From Serratia symbiotica (Periphyllus acericola) (GTDB lineage Bacteria > Pseudomonadota > Gammaproteobacteria > Enterobacterales > Enterobacteriaceae): a stretch of DNA of 64,000 nt. Position numbers and translations under genes: made by a program. Location of the stretch: NCBI RefSeq assembly GCF_964019515.1, contig NZ_OZ026452.1, positions 434,001-498,000 of the forward strand, written 5' to 3'. Below are positions 55,500-64,000 of the stretch, one piece after another. The stretch's first letter is position 1. Every line of letters starts with the position of its first letter. The notes under the pieces are model-generated. The model saw nothing but the letters and a program-made list of their open reading frames with translations. It searched no databases and had not been told where the DNA came from.

Positions 55500-56360
55500 G
55501 TGCTACTTCTGGTAATAACTACCATTTTTTGGGCGTTATCTTTTAGCTTGATTGGTGAGTACTTAGCGGGCCATGTCGACAGTGGATTCTCGGTGCTGAT
55601 GCGCATTGGGCTGGCAGCGCTAGTATTCCTACCGTTCCTGCGCTGGCGCAATATCAGGCCACAGGTGATCCTGCTGTATATGCTGGCGGGAGCCTGCCAA
55701 CTCGGCATAATGTACTTATTCAGCTTCCGCGCTTACCTGTATTTGACCGTGCCGGAGTTCCTGCTGTTCACCGTACTGACACCGCTGTATGTCACGCTGA
55801 TCTATGACCTGATCAGCGGCCAACGCCTGCGCTGTGGCTATATATTCAGCGCACTGCTGGCAGTACTAGGCGCGGCGATCATCCATTACCATCAACTGAG
55901 TGAACATTTTGTATGGGGGTTGCTGCTGGTTCAAGCAGCGAATATCAGCTTCGCCATCGGCATGGTCGGCTATAAGCATCTAATGGAAGTACATCCGCTG
56001 CCACAGCACACTGCGTTTTCCTGGTTCTATCTGGGTGCATTAGGGATAGCGGTGGTGGCCTGGTGCTTGTGGGGAAACCCGCAGCAACTACCGACCACCA
56101 AACTACAATGGGGCGTGTTGATCTGGCTGGGCGTGGTGGCCTCCGGATTGGGCTACTTCATGTGGAACTATGGCGCTACCCAGGTAGACGCCGGGACACT
56201 GGGCATTATGAATAACATGCATGTGCCAGCGGGTCTGTTGGTGAATTTCGCCATCTGGCAGCAGCAACCGCATTGGGCAAGCTTTATCATCGGCTCAGCG
56301 GTGATTGCCGCTTCGCTATGGGTGCACCGAAGCTGGGTGGTGCCGAAGCAGGCAGGTTGA
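55500..56360 (+). CDS. EamA/DMT-superfamily permease
   Basis: Multi-TM inner-membrane transporter of the drug/metabolite transporter superfamily (286 aa), substrate unknown; carboxylate/amino acid/amine exporters are the nearest annotation class. Two EamA halves are visible: FWALSFSLIGEYLAGHV…RIGLAALVFLPFLRWR and later VQAANISFAIGMVGYKHLME…WLGVVASGLGYFMWNYGATQVDAG…FAIWQQQPHW. The frame starts with GTG at 55500 after an in-frame TGA. Relatives usually have a few more residues before LLVITTIFWA, so the first codons may be lost. IS copy J begins 10 bases after the stop. Confidence 0.75.
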   Translation: MLLLVITTIFWALSFSLIGEYLAGHVDSGFSVLMRIGLAALVFLPFLRWRNIRPQVILLYMLAGACQLGIMYLFSFRAYLYLTVPEFLLFTVLTPLYVTLIYDLISGQRLRCGYIFSALLAVLGAAIIHYHQLSEHFVWGLLLVQAANISFAIGMVGYKHLMEVHPLPQHTAFSWFYLGALGIAVVAWCLWGNPQQLPTTKLQWGVLIWLGVVASGLGYFMWNYGATQVDAGTLGIMNNMHVPAGLLVNFAIWQQQPHWASFIIGSAVIAASLWVHRSWVVPKQAG

Positions 56361-56370
56361 AAGGCGGTGC

Positions 56371-57421
56371 GGCGTTGTTGAATAAATCGAACATTTGGCC
56401 AGCACGAGGATCAGATCACTCTCCTTCTGTCAAAATAGCGACATTCCGTGGCCCAGCAAAAGTTCAACATCACCAACTGGAAGGCTTACAACAACGCCCT
56501 TATCACTCGGGGTTTACTCACTTGCTGGGGGGATGAAACGGTACTTCACGCCTGGTACTGCGAGGCAAAACCTTCTCTGCGTGTTCGCCCACCACATTAT
56601 TCCGATATGGCAATCACCAGCGTATTGATGCTGAAACGGATTTTCGGCCTGACACTTCGCACCCTCCAGGGCTTCATCGACTCCAGTGTCACACTGATCA
56701 AAGTGCCGTTGAATTGCCCGGACGACACCTGCATCAGTAAGCGGGCAAAGTCCGGCCATGTCCCGTTTAAAACCCCAACGCTGGGTGAAATTGCGCACCT
56801 CGTTATCGACTCTAGCGGGCTCAACATGTTGGGTGAAGGCGAGTGGATGGCAAAAAAACACGGTCAGGAAAAACGGCGGATCTGGCGAAAACTGCATTTG
56901 GCCGTAGATACAGCAACACATGAGGTCATCTGTGCTGACCTTTCCTTGAGCAATGTCACCGATATAGAAGCCTTCCCAGGTCTCATCCGTCAGAGGTACC
57001 GTAAAATCAAAGTCGCCTCAGCGGATCGGGCTTAGGATACGCGAGTGTGTGATGATGAGTTAAGGGGCAAGAAGCTCAAGGCGTTAATACCGCCCAGCAG
57101 CGGAGCCGGTTATTGGTCGGCAGACTATGCAGAGCAAAATCAAGCGGTGGTGAACTAGCGCGTTACCGGAGACAACACACGGTGGATATGATAGGCTACC
57201 ACCGACGTTCGATAGCGGCAACAGCGAGGTACAGAGTAAAGCAGCTATTTGTTGGTCACCTGTCGCTGCGAGATTGTTATGGGCAAGTTGCAGAGGCGCT
57301 GGCCATGATCTGTGCATTAAACAAGATGACGCTCGCCGGTATGCCAGAAAGTGTACGCCTTGCCTGAAAGATGCCCATTCACGGGACTCTTTATTCCAAA
57401 TCCGATTTATTCAACAAAGCC
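56371..57421 (+). mobile_element. IS5-family (IS903-group) element, copy J
   Basis: 1051 bp from GGCGTTGTTGAATAAATCGA to TTATTCAACAAAGCC. Sits between the EamA permease and an IS66-like scrap upstream of the glmS 3' end. Flanks AGGCGGTGC and GAGTGCTGT show no target duplication. Confidence 0.9.
56448..57367 (+). pseudogene. IS903-type transposase, copy J, three stops
   Basis: 195 codons from GTG with Asp121 and Asp193; TAG at codon 196. A further TAG at GGTGAACTAGCG (about 57155) and a small deletion at GGTGGATATGATAGG alter the downstream part. Ala at position 259. Variants TPTLGE and SGLNML link it to copies F and G. Confidence 0.87.
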
Positions 57422-57525
57422 GAGTGCTGTTTAGTTAATCCCCTGTGTTGTCAGGCGTAGAAATGCTGTTGCCGTTCACTGTGAGAATACCGTTTCACCA
57501 TGCTGCAACTCAGGGTCATTGTATT
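57422..57525. repeat. fragment homologous to the IS66 remnant's 5' end
   Basis: GAGTGCTGTTTAGTTAATC… through CACTGTGAGAATACCGT and CTCAGGGTC is about 90% alike to 20704-20800, the edge of the degraded IS66 element. In both places an IS903-group copy lies directly beside it. Probably the leftover end of a second IS66-type insertion. Confidence 0.6.
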
Positions 57526-57707
57526 GAATGAAGGTAGAATGTGGCAGCAGAATTTTGTTAACAATGTGAGTTCGCCGGACGCTTACAGTGATTGCTTTGA
57601 CTTAACCATAAAAAAATCAGGCATACTTTTTTAAACAGTATAACCGGACTTTTCTAGTTAACGACTATTTTTTCCGCCCATAATTATCGCTAATCTGCCT
57701 GCTTCAG

Positions 57708-59537
57708 TTATTCAACCGTAACTGACTTCGCCAAATTACGCGGCTGATCAACGTCAGTGCCTTTAATTAGTGCTACATGATAAGACAACAATTGCAGCGG
57801 TACGGTATAAAAGATTGGTGCTACGATTTCTTCAACGTGCGGCAATGGAATGATGGTCATTCCTTCACTGCTGACAAAGCCAGCATCCTGGTCAGCGAAT
57901 ACATACAACCGCCCACCGCGCGTGCGCACTTCTTCAATATTAGATTTCAACTTTTCCAATAGCTCGTTATTCGGTGCCACCACAATCACCGGCATATCAG
58001 CATCAATCAAGGCCAACGGCCCATGCTTTAATTCACCTGCTGCATAGGCTTCGGCATGGATATAGGAGATCTCTTTCAGCTTCAATGCACCCTCCATAGC
58101 GATCGGGTACTGATCGCCACGTCCGAGGAATAACGCGTGATGCTTGTCGGAGAAATCTTCCGCCAGCGCTTCGATAATTTTGTCCATTGACAACATTTTC
58201 TCGATACGTGTCGGCAGCGCCTGCAAAGCGTGCACGATGTCATGTTCCACGCTTTCCTCCATGCCATTCAGGCGACCCAAACGCACCACCAGCATCAACA
58301 ACACCGCAAGCTGAGTAGTGAAAGCCTTGGTGGAGGCTACGCCGATTTCAGTGCCAGCCTTGGTCATCAACGCCAGATCGGATTCACGCACCAAAGAAGA
58401 ACCAGCCACGTTGCACACCGCCAGCGAACCGAGGTAGCCCAGCTCTTTGGACAGGCGCAACGCCGCCAGAGTATCGGCGGTTTCACCAGACTGTGACAGC
58501 GTGATAATCAAGCTACCTGGTCGTACTGCCGATTTGCGATAGCGGAATTCGGAGGCGATCTCGACATCGCAAGGTACAGTTGCCAGCGCTTCAAGCCAGT
58601 AACGCGCCACCATGCCAGAGTGATAGGAGGTGCCGCAAGCGATAATCTGCACATGCTGTACCTTTGCCAACAGTTCATCAGCGCGTGAGCCAAACTCGCT
58701 CAGGTTAATTTGGCCTTGGCTGAAACGCCCTTCCAGGGTGTTTTTCAACGCCAGCGGCTGTTCGTAGATCTCTTTCTGCATGTAGTGGCTGTGCGTACCC
58801 TTGTCACCGGCGTCATACTGCACCTGGGATTCTATTTCAGGACGTTCAACCGGGTTGCCTTGCTTGTCGAAAATGTTGATGGTGCGGCGAGTCATCTCAA
58901 CCAGATCGCCTTCTTCCAGAAAGATAAAGCGGCAGGTTACCGGTAATAGCGCCCGTTGATCGGAAGCGATAAAGTTTTCACCGACACCAAGCCCAATCAC
59001 CAAAGGGCTGCCGGAGCGTGCACCCACCAGTACGTTTGGATAGCGGTTATCCATCACGACGGTGCCATAGGTACCGCGCAGTTGAGGGATCACTCGTTGA
59101 ACCACTTCCAGCAGTGTGCCGCCCTGCTTGTGCTCCCAATGCACCAGATGAGCAATCACTTCAGTATCAGTTTCTGAACTGAAGCAATAGCCACGTTCGA
59201 TCAGCAACTCACGCAGCGGTTCGTGGTTTTCGATGATACCGTTATGCACCACAGTAATGTAATCAGAAACATGTGGGTGCGCATTCGCTTCAGTCGATTC
59301 ACCGTGCGTCGCCCAACGGGTGTGGGCAATACCGGTGCCGCCGTGCAGTTCATGTTGTTCTGCGACTTCAGCCAGTTTTTGCACTTTGCCTACTCGGCGC
59401 AGGCGGCTGATGTTGCCTGCAGTATCTACCACGACCAAACCAGCGGAGTCATAACCACGGTACTCAAGACGGCGTAAACCTTCCAACAGGATTTCTGCAA
59501 TATCTCGTTGCGCTACTGCACCTACAATTCCACACAT
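57708..59537 (-). CDS. glmS: GlmS, glutamine:fructose-6-phosphate aminotransferase
   Basis: Makes glucosamine-6-phosphate, the first committed step to UDP-GlcNAc for peptidoglycan and LPS. It is 609 aa, as in E. coli. N-terminal glutaminase domain with the nucleophile Cys2 ([12 protein letters not shown]) and [12 protein letters not shown]; two SIS domains ([39 protein letters not shown] [20 protein letters not shown]-terminus). It follows glmU in the same direction; the 336-base gap contains a strong hairpin and a dispersed repeat. The last ~35 bases of the gene are the Tn7 target; nothing is inserted there. Confidence 0.97.
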   Translation of the reverse strand: MCGIVGAVAQRDIAEILLEGLRRLEYRGYDSAGLVVVDTAGNISRLRRVGKVQKLAEVAEQHELHGGTGIAHTRWATHGESTEANAHPHVSDYITVVHNGIIENHEPLRELLIERGYCFSSETDTEVIAHLVHWEHKQGGTLLEVVQRVIPQLRGTYGTVVMDNRYPNVLVGARSGSPLVIGLGVGENFIASDQRALLPVTCRFIFLEEGDLVEMTRRTINIFDKQGNPVERPEIESQVQYDAGDKGTHSHYMQKEIYEQPLALKNTLEGRFSQGQINLSEFGSRADELLAKVQHVQIIACGTSYHSGMVARYWLEALATVPCDVEIASEFRYRKSAVRPGSLIITLSQSGETADTLAALRLSKELGYLGSLAVCNVAGSSLVRESDLALMTKAGTEIGVASTKAFTTQLAVLLMLVVRLGRLNGMEESVEHDIVHALQALPTRIEKMLSMDKIIEALAEDFSDKHHALFLGRGDQYPIAMEGALKLKEISYIHAEAYAAGELKHGPLALIDADMPVIVVAPNNELLEKLKSNIEEVRTRGGRLYVFADQDAGFVSSEGMTIIPLPHVEEIVAPIFYTVPLQLLSYHVALIKGTDVDQPRNLAKSVTVE

Positions 59538-59633
59538 CAGCTATATTCCTAATTTAAACGCCCTCAGGGACGTACTTTCATGATCTCAAACTGATTTGAC
59601 CATGCATCCGCGCTGCGCTAGACATTGGGGATT

Positions 59634-59684
59634 TAGTATGTTTTGAGTTGGGTTCATTACCGGAACCCAACTCACAACATACTA
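59634..59684. other. long near-perfect inverted repeat between glmU and glmS
   Basis: TAGTATGTTTTGAGTTGGG+TTC, 7-base loop ATTACCG, then GAACCCAACTCACAACATAC+TA. A 22-bp stem with one mismatch. No T-run follows on the minus strand, so it is not a typical terminator. It lies in the glmS leader, about 100 bases upstream of the start codon, and could be an mRNA processing or small-RNA control element, or a small palindromic repeat. Confidence 0.7.
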
Positions 59685-59689
59685 CTTAT

Positions 59690-59865
59690 ACCCGCCATAC
59701 TTCAAGTTTCCTGTGCGTGAGCTTTTCTCGCTTACCCCAGTCACTGACGGGTGTCAGCGCCTGGGGATTAATCAACCTCATCCCTGAAGTTTAGCCTGCG
59801 ATCCAACACCAGCGCGGTTCAAATCGGTTCCCGACCGATTTTTCGCTGCGTTGCCGCCTTCCGGC
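59690..59865 (-). repeat. degenerate dispersed intergenic repeat, copy 3
   Basis: Read on the minus strand it contains AATCCCCAGG, spacer, GTCAGTGACTGGGGTAAGCG and ends near CTTGAAGTATGGCGGGTATA, the fullest version of the repeat also seen at 10506 and 50772. It fills most of the glmU-glmS gap downstream of glmU. Confidence 0.6.
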
Positions 59866-59873
59866 AACTCAAA

Positions 59874-61253
59874 TTATTTAGGGCATACTTTTTTAACCGG
59901 GCGCGGCCAACCCTGGATATGCTTCTGATTAATGCGACTCAGCACCAGTTCTTTTTCGTCAATATCACGGGTGACCGTGGTGCCAGCGGCAATAGTGGAA
60001 CCTTTACCGACAGAAACCGGTGCCACCAGTTGGCTATCAGAGCCGATAAATACGCCGTCACCGATAATGGTTTTATGTTTATTAGCGCCATCGTAATTGC
60101 AGGTGATGGTGCCAGCACCAATATTTACACCATCGCCAATCTCGGCATCACCTAGATAACTCAGATGACCCGCTTTGGAACCTTTACCCAAGTGCGCCTT
60201 TTTCATTTCTACGAAATTGCCAACGTGAGCACCAGCAGCCAGTTTAGTGCCAGGGCGTAGGCGAGCAAAAGGCCCCACGGTGCAATTAGCTTCCAGCACC
60301 GTATCTTCCAGTAAGCTATATGGGCTGATCTTGCAATCGTTACCAATCTCGCAGTTTTTTAATACGCAGCCGATACCGATTTTTACCCGATTGCCCAGCT
60401 TGACAGTGCCTTCAATAATCACATTAGCATCAATAGATATATCGCGACCATAGACGAGTTCACCACGTAGATCAAAACGTGCTGGATCCAGCAGCATAAC
60501 GCCAGCTAGCAGCAGCTTTTCAGATTGTTTTGACTGGAATACCCGCTCTAGTGCCGCTAGCTTCAAGCAGTTGTTAACACCTTCGACTTCGCTTGGGTTC
60601 GTTGGATGTACCGCCTCTATTTTTTTGCCGTCCGCATGGGCCAATGCGATGATATCTGTGATGTAATATTCACCCTGCGCATTATCGTTGTTGAGCATAT
60701 CCAGCCAGCACTTAAGATCGCGCCCGTTGGCCACTAGAATGCCGGTATTTATTTCGTTGTTCTGGCGTTGCGTCTCACTGGCGTCTTTATGTTCAACAAT
60801 GCCCACCACCTCGCCATTCTCGCGCACAATACGTCCGTAGCCGCTTGGGTCGTCCAGTCTCACTGTCAGCAGACCTATGCCGCCCTGCGGCTTTGCCGCC
60901 AGCAGCCGGGCGAGAGTCTCGACAGAGATCAACGGCACGTCGCCGTACAGCATCAGCACGTCTTCATTATCGGAAAAATATGGCGCAGCCTGTTGCATCG
61001 CGTGCCCAGTACCTAACTGTTCAACCTGTAGTACCCAGTTCAGCGCGCCATCAGACAAGGTGCTTTTCAACTGATCGCCACCATTGCCGTAAACTAGATG
61101 GACATTTTGTGCACCCAACTTCATCGCGGCATCAATGACGTGTTGCACCATTGGCTTGCCCGCCAACGGATGTAACACCTTGGGAATATCGGAATACATG
61201 CGTATTCCTTTGCCTGCGGCGAGGATCACTACACTCATTACACTGTTCGACAT
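59874..61253 (-). CDS. glmU: GlmU, bifunctional GlcN-1-P acetyltransferase / UDP-GlcNAc pyrophosphorylase
   Basis: Last two steps to UDP-GlcNAc. It is 459 aa (456 in E. coli). Uridyltransferase domain: [28 protein letters not shown], where Thr17 of the usual GKGTRMYS is Ile but catalytic Arg18 is kept; [15 protein letters not shown] and YGDVPLIS follow. The linker leads to the left-handed beta-helix hexapeptide repeats with [29 protein letters not shown] and [19 protein letters not shown]. Start chosen at 61253 ([14 protein letters not shown]); the frame from 61343 adds 30 foreign residues. Confidence 0.95.
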   Translation of the reverse strand: MSNSVMSVVILAAGKGIRMYSDIPKVLHPLAGKPMVQHVIDAAMKLGAQNVHLVYGNGGDQLKSTLSDGALNWVLQVEQLGTGHAMQQAAPYFSDNEDVLMLYGDVPLISVETLARLLAAKPQGGIGLLTVRLDDPSGYGRIVRENGEVVGIVEHKDASETQRQNNEINTGILVANGRDLKCWLDMLNNDNAQGEYYITDIIALAHADGKKIEAVHPTNPSEVEGVNNCLKLAALERVFQSKQSEKLLLAGVMLLDPARFDLRGELVYGRDISIDANVIIEGTVKLGNRVKIGIGCVLKNCEIGNDCKISPYSLLEDTVLEANCTVGPFARLRPGTKLAAGAHVGNFVEMKKAHLGKGSKAGHLSYLGDAEIGDGVNIGAGTITCNYDGANKHKTIIGDGVFIGSDSQLVAPVSVGKGSTIAAGTTVTRDIDEKELVLSRINQKHIQGWPRPVKKVCPK

Positions 61254-61470
61254 AAGTAACCTGATAACTCTATTTTGATAGGCAAAAGTAAAACCGTTTA
61301 GTGACGAGATTACTACATATTTCTTTACACGAATCTGACGCAAGCATTGGCTTACTACAAGCGCTACCCATTTTTTGCGGCGGTGAAATTACTGCCGATC
61401 ATCGATCATATTCTTACCGATATAAAGGGTAATACGCGACAATAATAGCCGGTCTGAAATGGTTATTTTA

Positions 61471-61500
61471 AAGCAAGCGACCCGAATAGGTCGCTTGCTT
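61471..61500. terminator. atp operon terminator, duplicated copy
   Basis: AAGCAAGCGACC, loop CGAATA, GGTCGCTTGCTT: a perfect 12-bp stem with A/T-rich flanks on both sides. Same as 61674-61703. Confidence 0.75.
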
Positions 61501-61533
61501 TCTTAAGTTTTGGTGCATATTACGCCCCGAAAA

Positions 61534-61623
61534 TTACATCGCTTCTCTGGTTAACTCGATAACACGCAGTTTTGCGATCGCTCTCGCCAGTTCAGCGGAT
61601 GCCTGAGCATAATCTACGTCACC
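61534..61623 (-). pseudogene. atpC: atpC 3' fragment (30 codons)
   Basis: Duplicate of the last 30 codons of atpC, ending [12 protein letters not shown]. Produced by the tandem duplication; lies downstream of the real stop and the first terminator, so it is not translated as atpC. Confidence 0.85.
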
Positions 61624-61826
61624 TATAAAGGGTAATACGCGACAATAATAGCCGGTCTGAAATGGTTATTTTAAAGCAAGCGACCCGAATAGGTCGCTTG
61701 CTTTCTTAAGTTTTGGTGCATATTACGCCCCGAAAATTACATCGCTTCTCTGGTTAACTCGATAACACGCAGTTTTGCGATCGCTCTCGCCAGTTCAGCG
61801 GATGCCTGAGCATAATCTACGTCACC
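61624..61826. repeat. 203-bp tandem duplication at atpC 3' end, unit 2
   Basis: Second, adjacent unit, continuous with the real atpC. I saw no base difference from unit 1 over the 203 bases. Confidence 0.92.
61674..61703. terminator. atp operon terminator
   Basis: 12-bp stem AAGCAAGCGACC / GGTCGCTTGCTT with 6-base loop, 34 bases after the atpC stop on the minus strand. Confidence 0.75.
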
Positions 61827-62156
61827 GTGAGAGTTACGAATGTGATCTTCAGCTTTATACTTAGCCTCTAGCGATCTCGCTTCGTCTAGATCAGTTCCAC
61901 GGATAGCCGTGTCAGCTAACACGGCAACCACACTCGGCTGTACCTCAAGTATACCACCTGACAGGTAAATGAACTCTTCTTCACCGTGTTGGTTAACAAT
62001 ATGCACCATGCCAGGTTTGATTGCAGTCAGCAGCGGCGCATGGCCAGGAAAGATCCCTAGTTCACCTTCGCTGCCTGTCACCTGAATCTTTTGCACCAAG
62101 CCGGAAAAAATCTGCTTTTCCGCGCTTACGACATCCAGCTGGTAAGTCATAGCCAT
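61737..62156 (-). CDS. atpC: AtpC, F1 ATP synthase epsilon subunit
   Basis: Rotary-shaft subunit and intrinsic inhibitor of F1. It is 139 aa, as in E. coli. The N-terminal beta sandwich [49 protein letters not shown] is complete, and the C-terminal helical hairpin [45 protein letters not shown] is intact. Last gene of the atp operon, 20 bases after atpD. Its 3' end is tandemly duplicated downstream without affecting the gene. Confidence 0.96.
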   Translation of the reverse strand: MAMTYQLDVVSAEKQIFSGLVQKIQVTGSEGELGIFPGHAPLLTAIKPGMVHIVNQHGEEEFIYLSGGILEVQPSVVAVLADTAIRGTDLDEARSLEAKYKAEDHIRNSHGDVDYAQASAELARAIAKLRVIELTREAM

Positions 62157-62176
62157 ATCACCCTCCTCTCAAGGCG

Positions 62177-63640
<1,464 letters not shown>

Positions 63641-63657
63641 CTAGGGTAATAACCTGG

Positions 63658-64000
63658 TTAAACCGCGGAGGCTCCCGAAACGATCTCGGTGAGTTCCTGA
63701 GTGATACTGGCCTGACGAGCCTTGTTGTATACCGACTGCAGCTCTTTGATCAGGCTGCCGCCGTTATCAGTTGCGGCTTTCATTGCGACCATTCTCGCAG
63801 CCTGCTCGCTGGCCAGGTTTTCCACGACGCCCTGATAAGCCTGCGATTCCACATAACGGCGCAGCAAGGTGTCAAGCAGCACTTTTGGATCAGATTCATA
63901 CAGGTAATCCCAAGGTATTTTTTTCAGTTCTTCATGATCGGCAGGCGGCAACGGTAACAACTGAACGACTTGCGGCTCTTGGGACATCGCATTGACAAAT
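63658..64000 (-). CDS. atpG: AtpG, F1 ATP synthase gamma subunit, C-terminal part
   Basis: Central rotor stalk of F1. Only the last ~113 codons are inside the window: [19 protein letters not shown], then [50 protein letters not shown] and the C-terminal [13 protein letters not shown]. The frame is open to the window edge, so the true start lies outside. It precedes atpD in the operon as normal. Confidence 0.95.
   Translation of the reverse strand, partial: FVNAMSQEPQVVQLLPLPPADHEELKKIPWDYLYESDPKVLLDTLLRRYVESQAYQGVVENLASEQAARMVAMKAATDNGGSLIKELQSVYNKARQASITQELTEIVSGASAV

Larger units (their letters stand above)
61421..61623. repeat. 203-bp tandem duplication at atpC 3' end, unit 1
   Basis: TATAAAGGGTAATACGCG… to …CATAATCTACGTCACC is repeated without change in the next 203 bases. 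The unit holds the last 30 atpC codons with stop (61534-61623) and the downstream hairpin. This distal unit is the extra copy; its atpC part has no 5' portion. Confidence 0.92.

Noticed and set aside
57708..57745. Possible Tn7-like insertion at the glmS 3' end
   Set aside because: The target sequence is present but downstream there is only ordinary sequence, an IS66-like scrap and IS copy J; no Tn7 ends or tns genes.

Overview
The window looks like a chromosome segment of an enterobacterium close to Serratia/Yersinia in an early stage of genome reduction; a Serratia symbiotica-type insect symbiont is the best guess (inference from protein similarity and decay pattern, not from a search). Intact genes are core functions (lipB, aroC, prmB, acrAB, nfo, fruBKA, groESL, tusA, rsmD, ftsY, rpoH, glmUS, atpGDC). 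They are mixed with many broken genes (anmK, yfcZ, yfcA, yfcL, mnmC, acrR, yeiH, pstCAB, phoU, adeP, aspA, pldB, yigL, dcrB, yhhQ, zntA, ftsE, ftsX).

Layout: anmK(broken)-slyB (1-1.9 kb); ybeD-lipB (2.9-4.2); a block colinear with the E. coli yfcZ-sixA-smrB-prmB-aroC-mepA-yfcA-epmC-yfcL-mnmC region (4.6-12.9); acrR(broken)-acrAB (14-18.9); a degraded IS66-type element (19-20.8); yeiH(broken)-nfo and fruBKA (21.9-28); pstCAB-phoU-adeP, all broken (29-33.4); groESL-fxsA and a second, nearly identical groESL (35.4-42.3); remnants of aspA and pldB-yigL (43-45.5); dcrB-yhhQ-tusA-zntA-yhhL-rsmD-ftsY-ftsEX-rpoH-panM (45.6-54.9); an EamA permease (55.5-56.4); glmS-glmU-atpC-atpD-atpG (57.7-64).

Nine copies or fragments of one IS5-family (IS903-group) element, plus a 113-bp MITE-like derivative, are scattered through the window. 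Most sit exactly where gene order jumps relative to E. coli, and none checked has a target duplication, so they look like recombination junctions. Every copy carries the same amber codon at transposase position 196, and every copy that keeps the region has Ala in place of catalytic Glu259. The visible family is therefore catalytically dead, and it must have spread with outside help or through recombination.

The most striking single feature is a 2.56-kb duplication of groESL with its sigma-32 promoter and terminators, bounded by IS copies, next to an intact rpoH. Other points worth following: acrAB kept with its operator while acrR is destroyed; deletion fusions pstC::pstA::pstB and ftsE::ftsX; a 203-bp tandem duplication at the end of the atp operon; a near-perfect 22-bp-stem hairpin between glmU and glmS. 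No rRNA, tRNA or CRISPR array was recognised.
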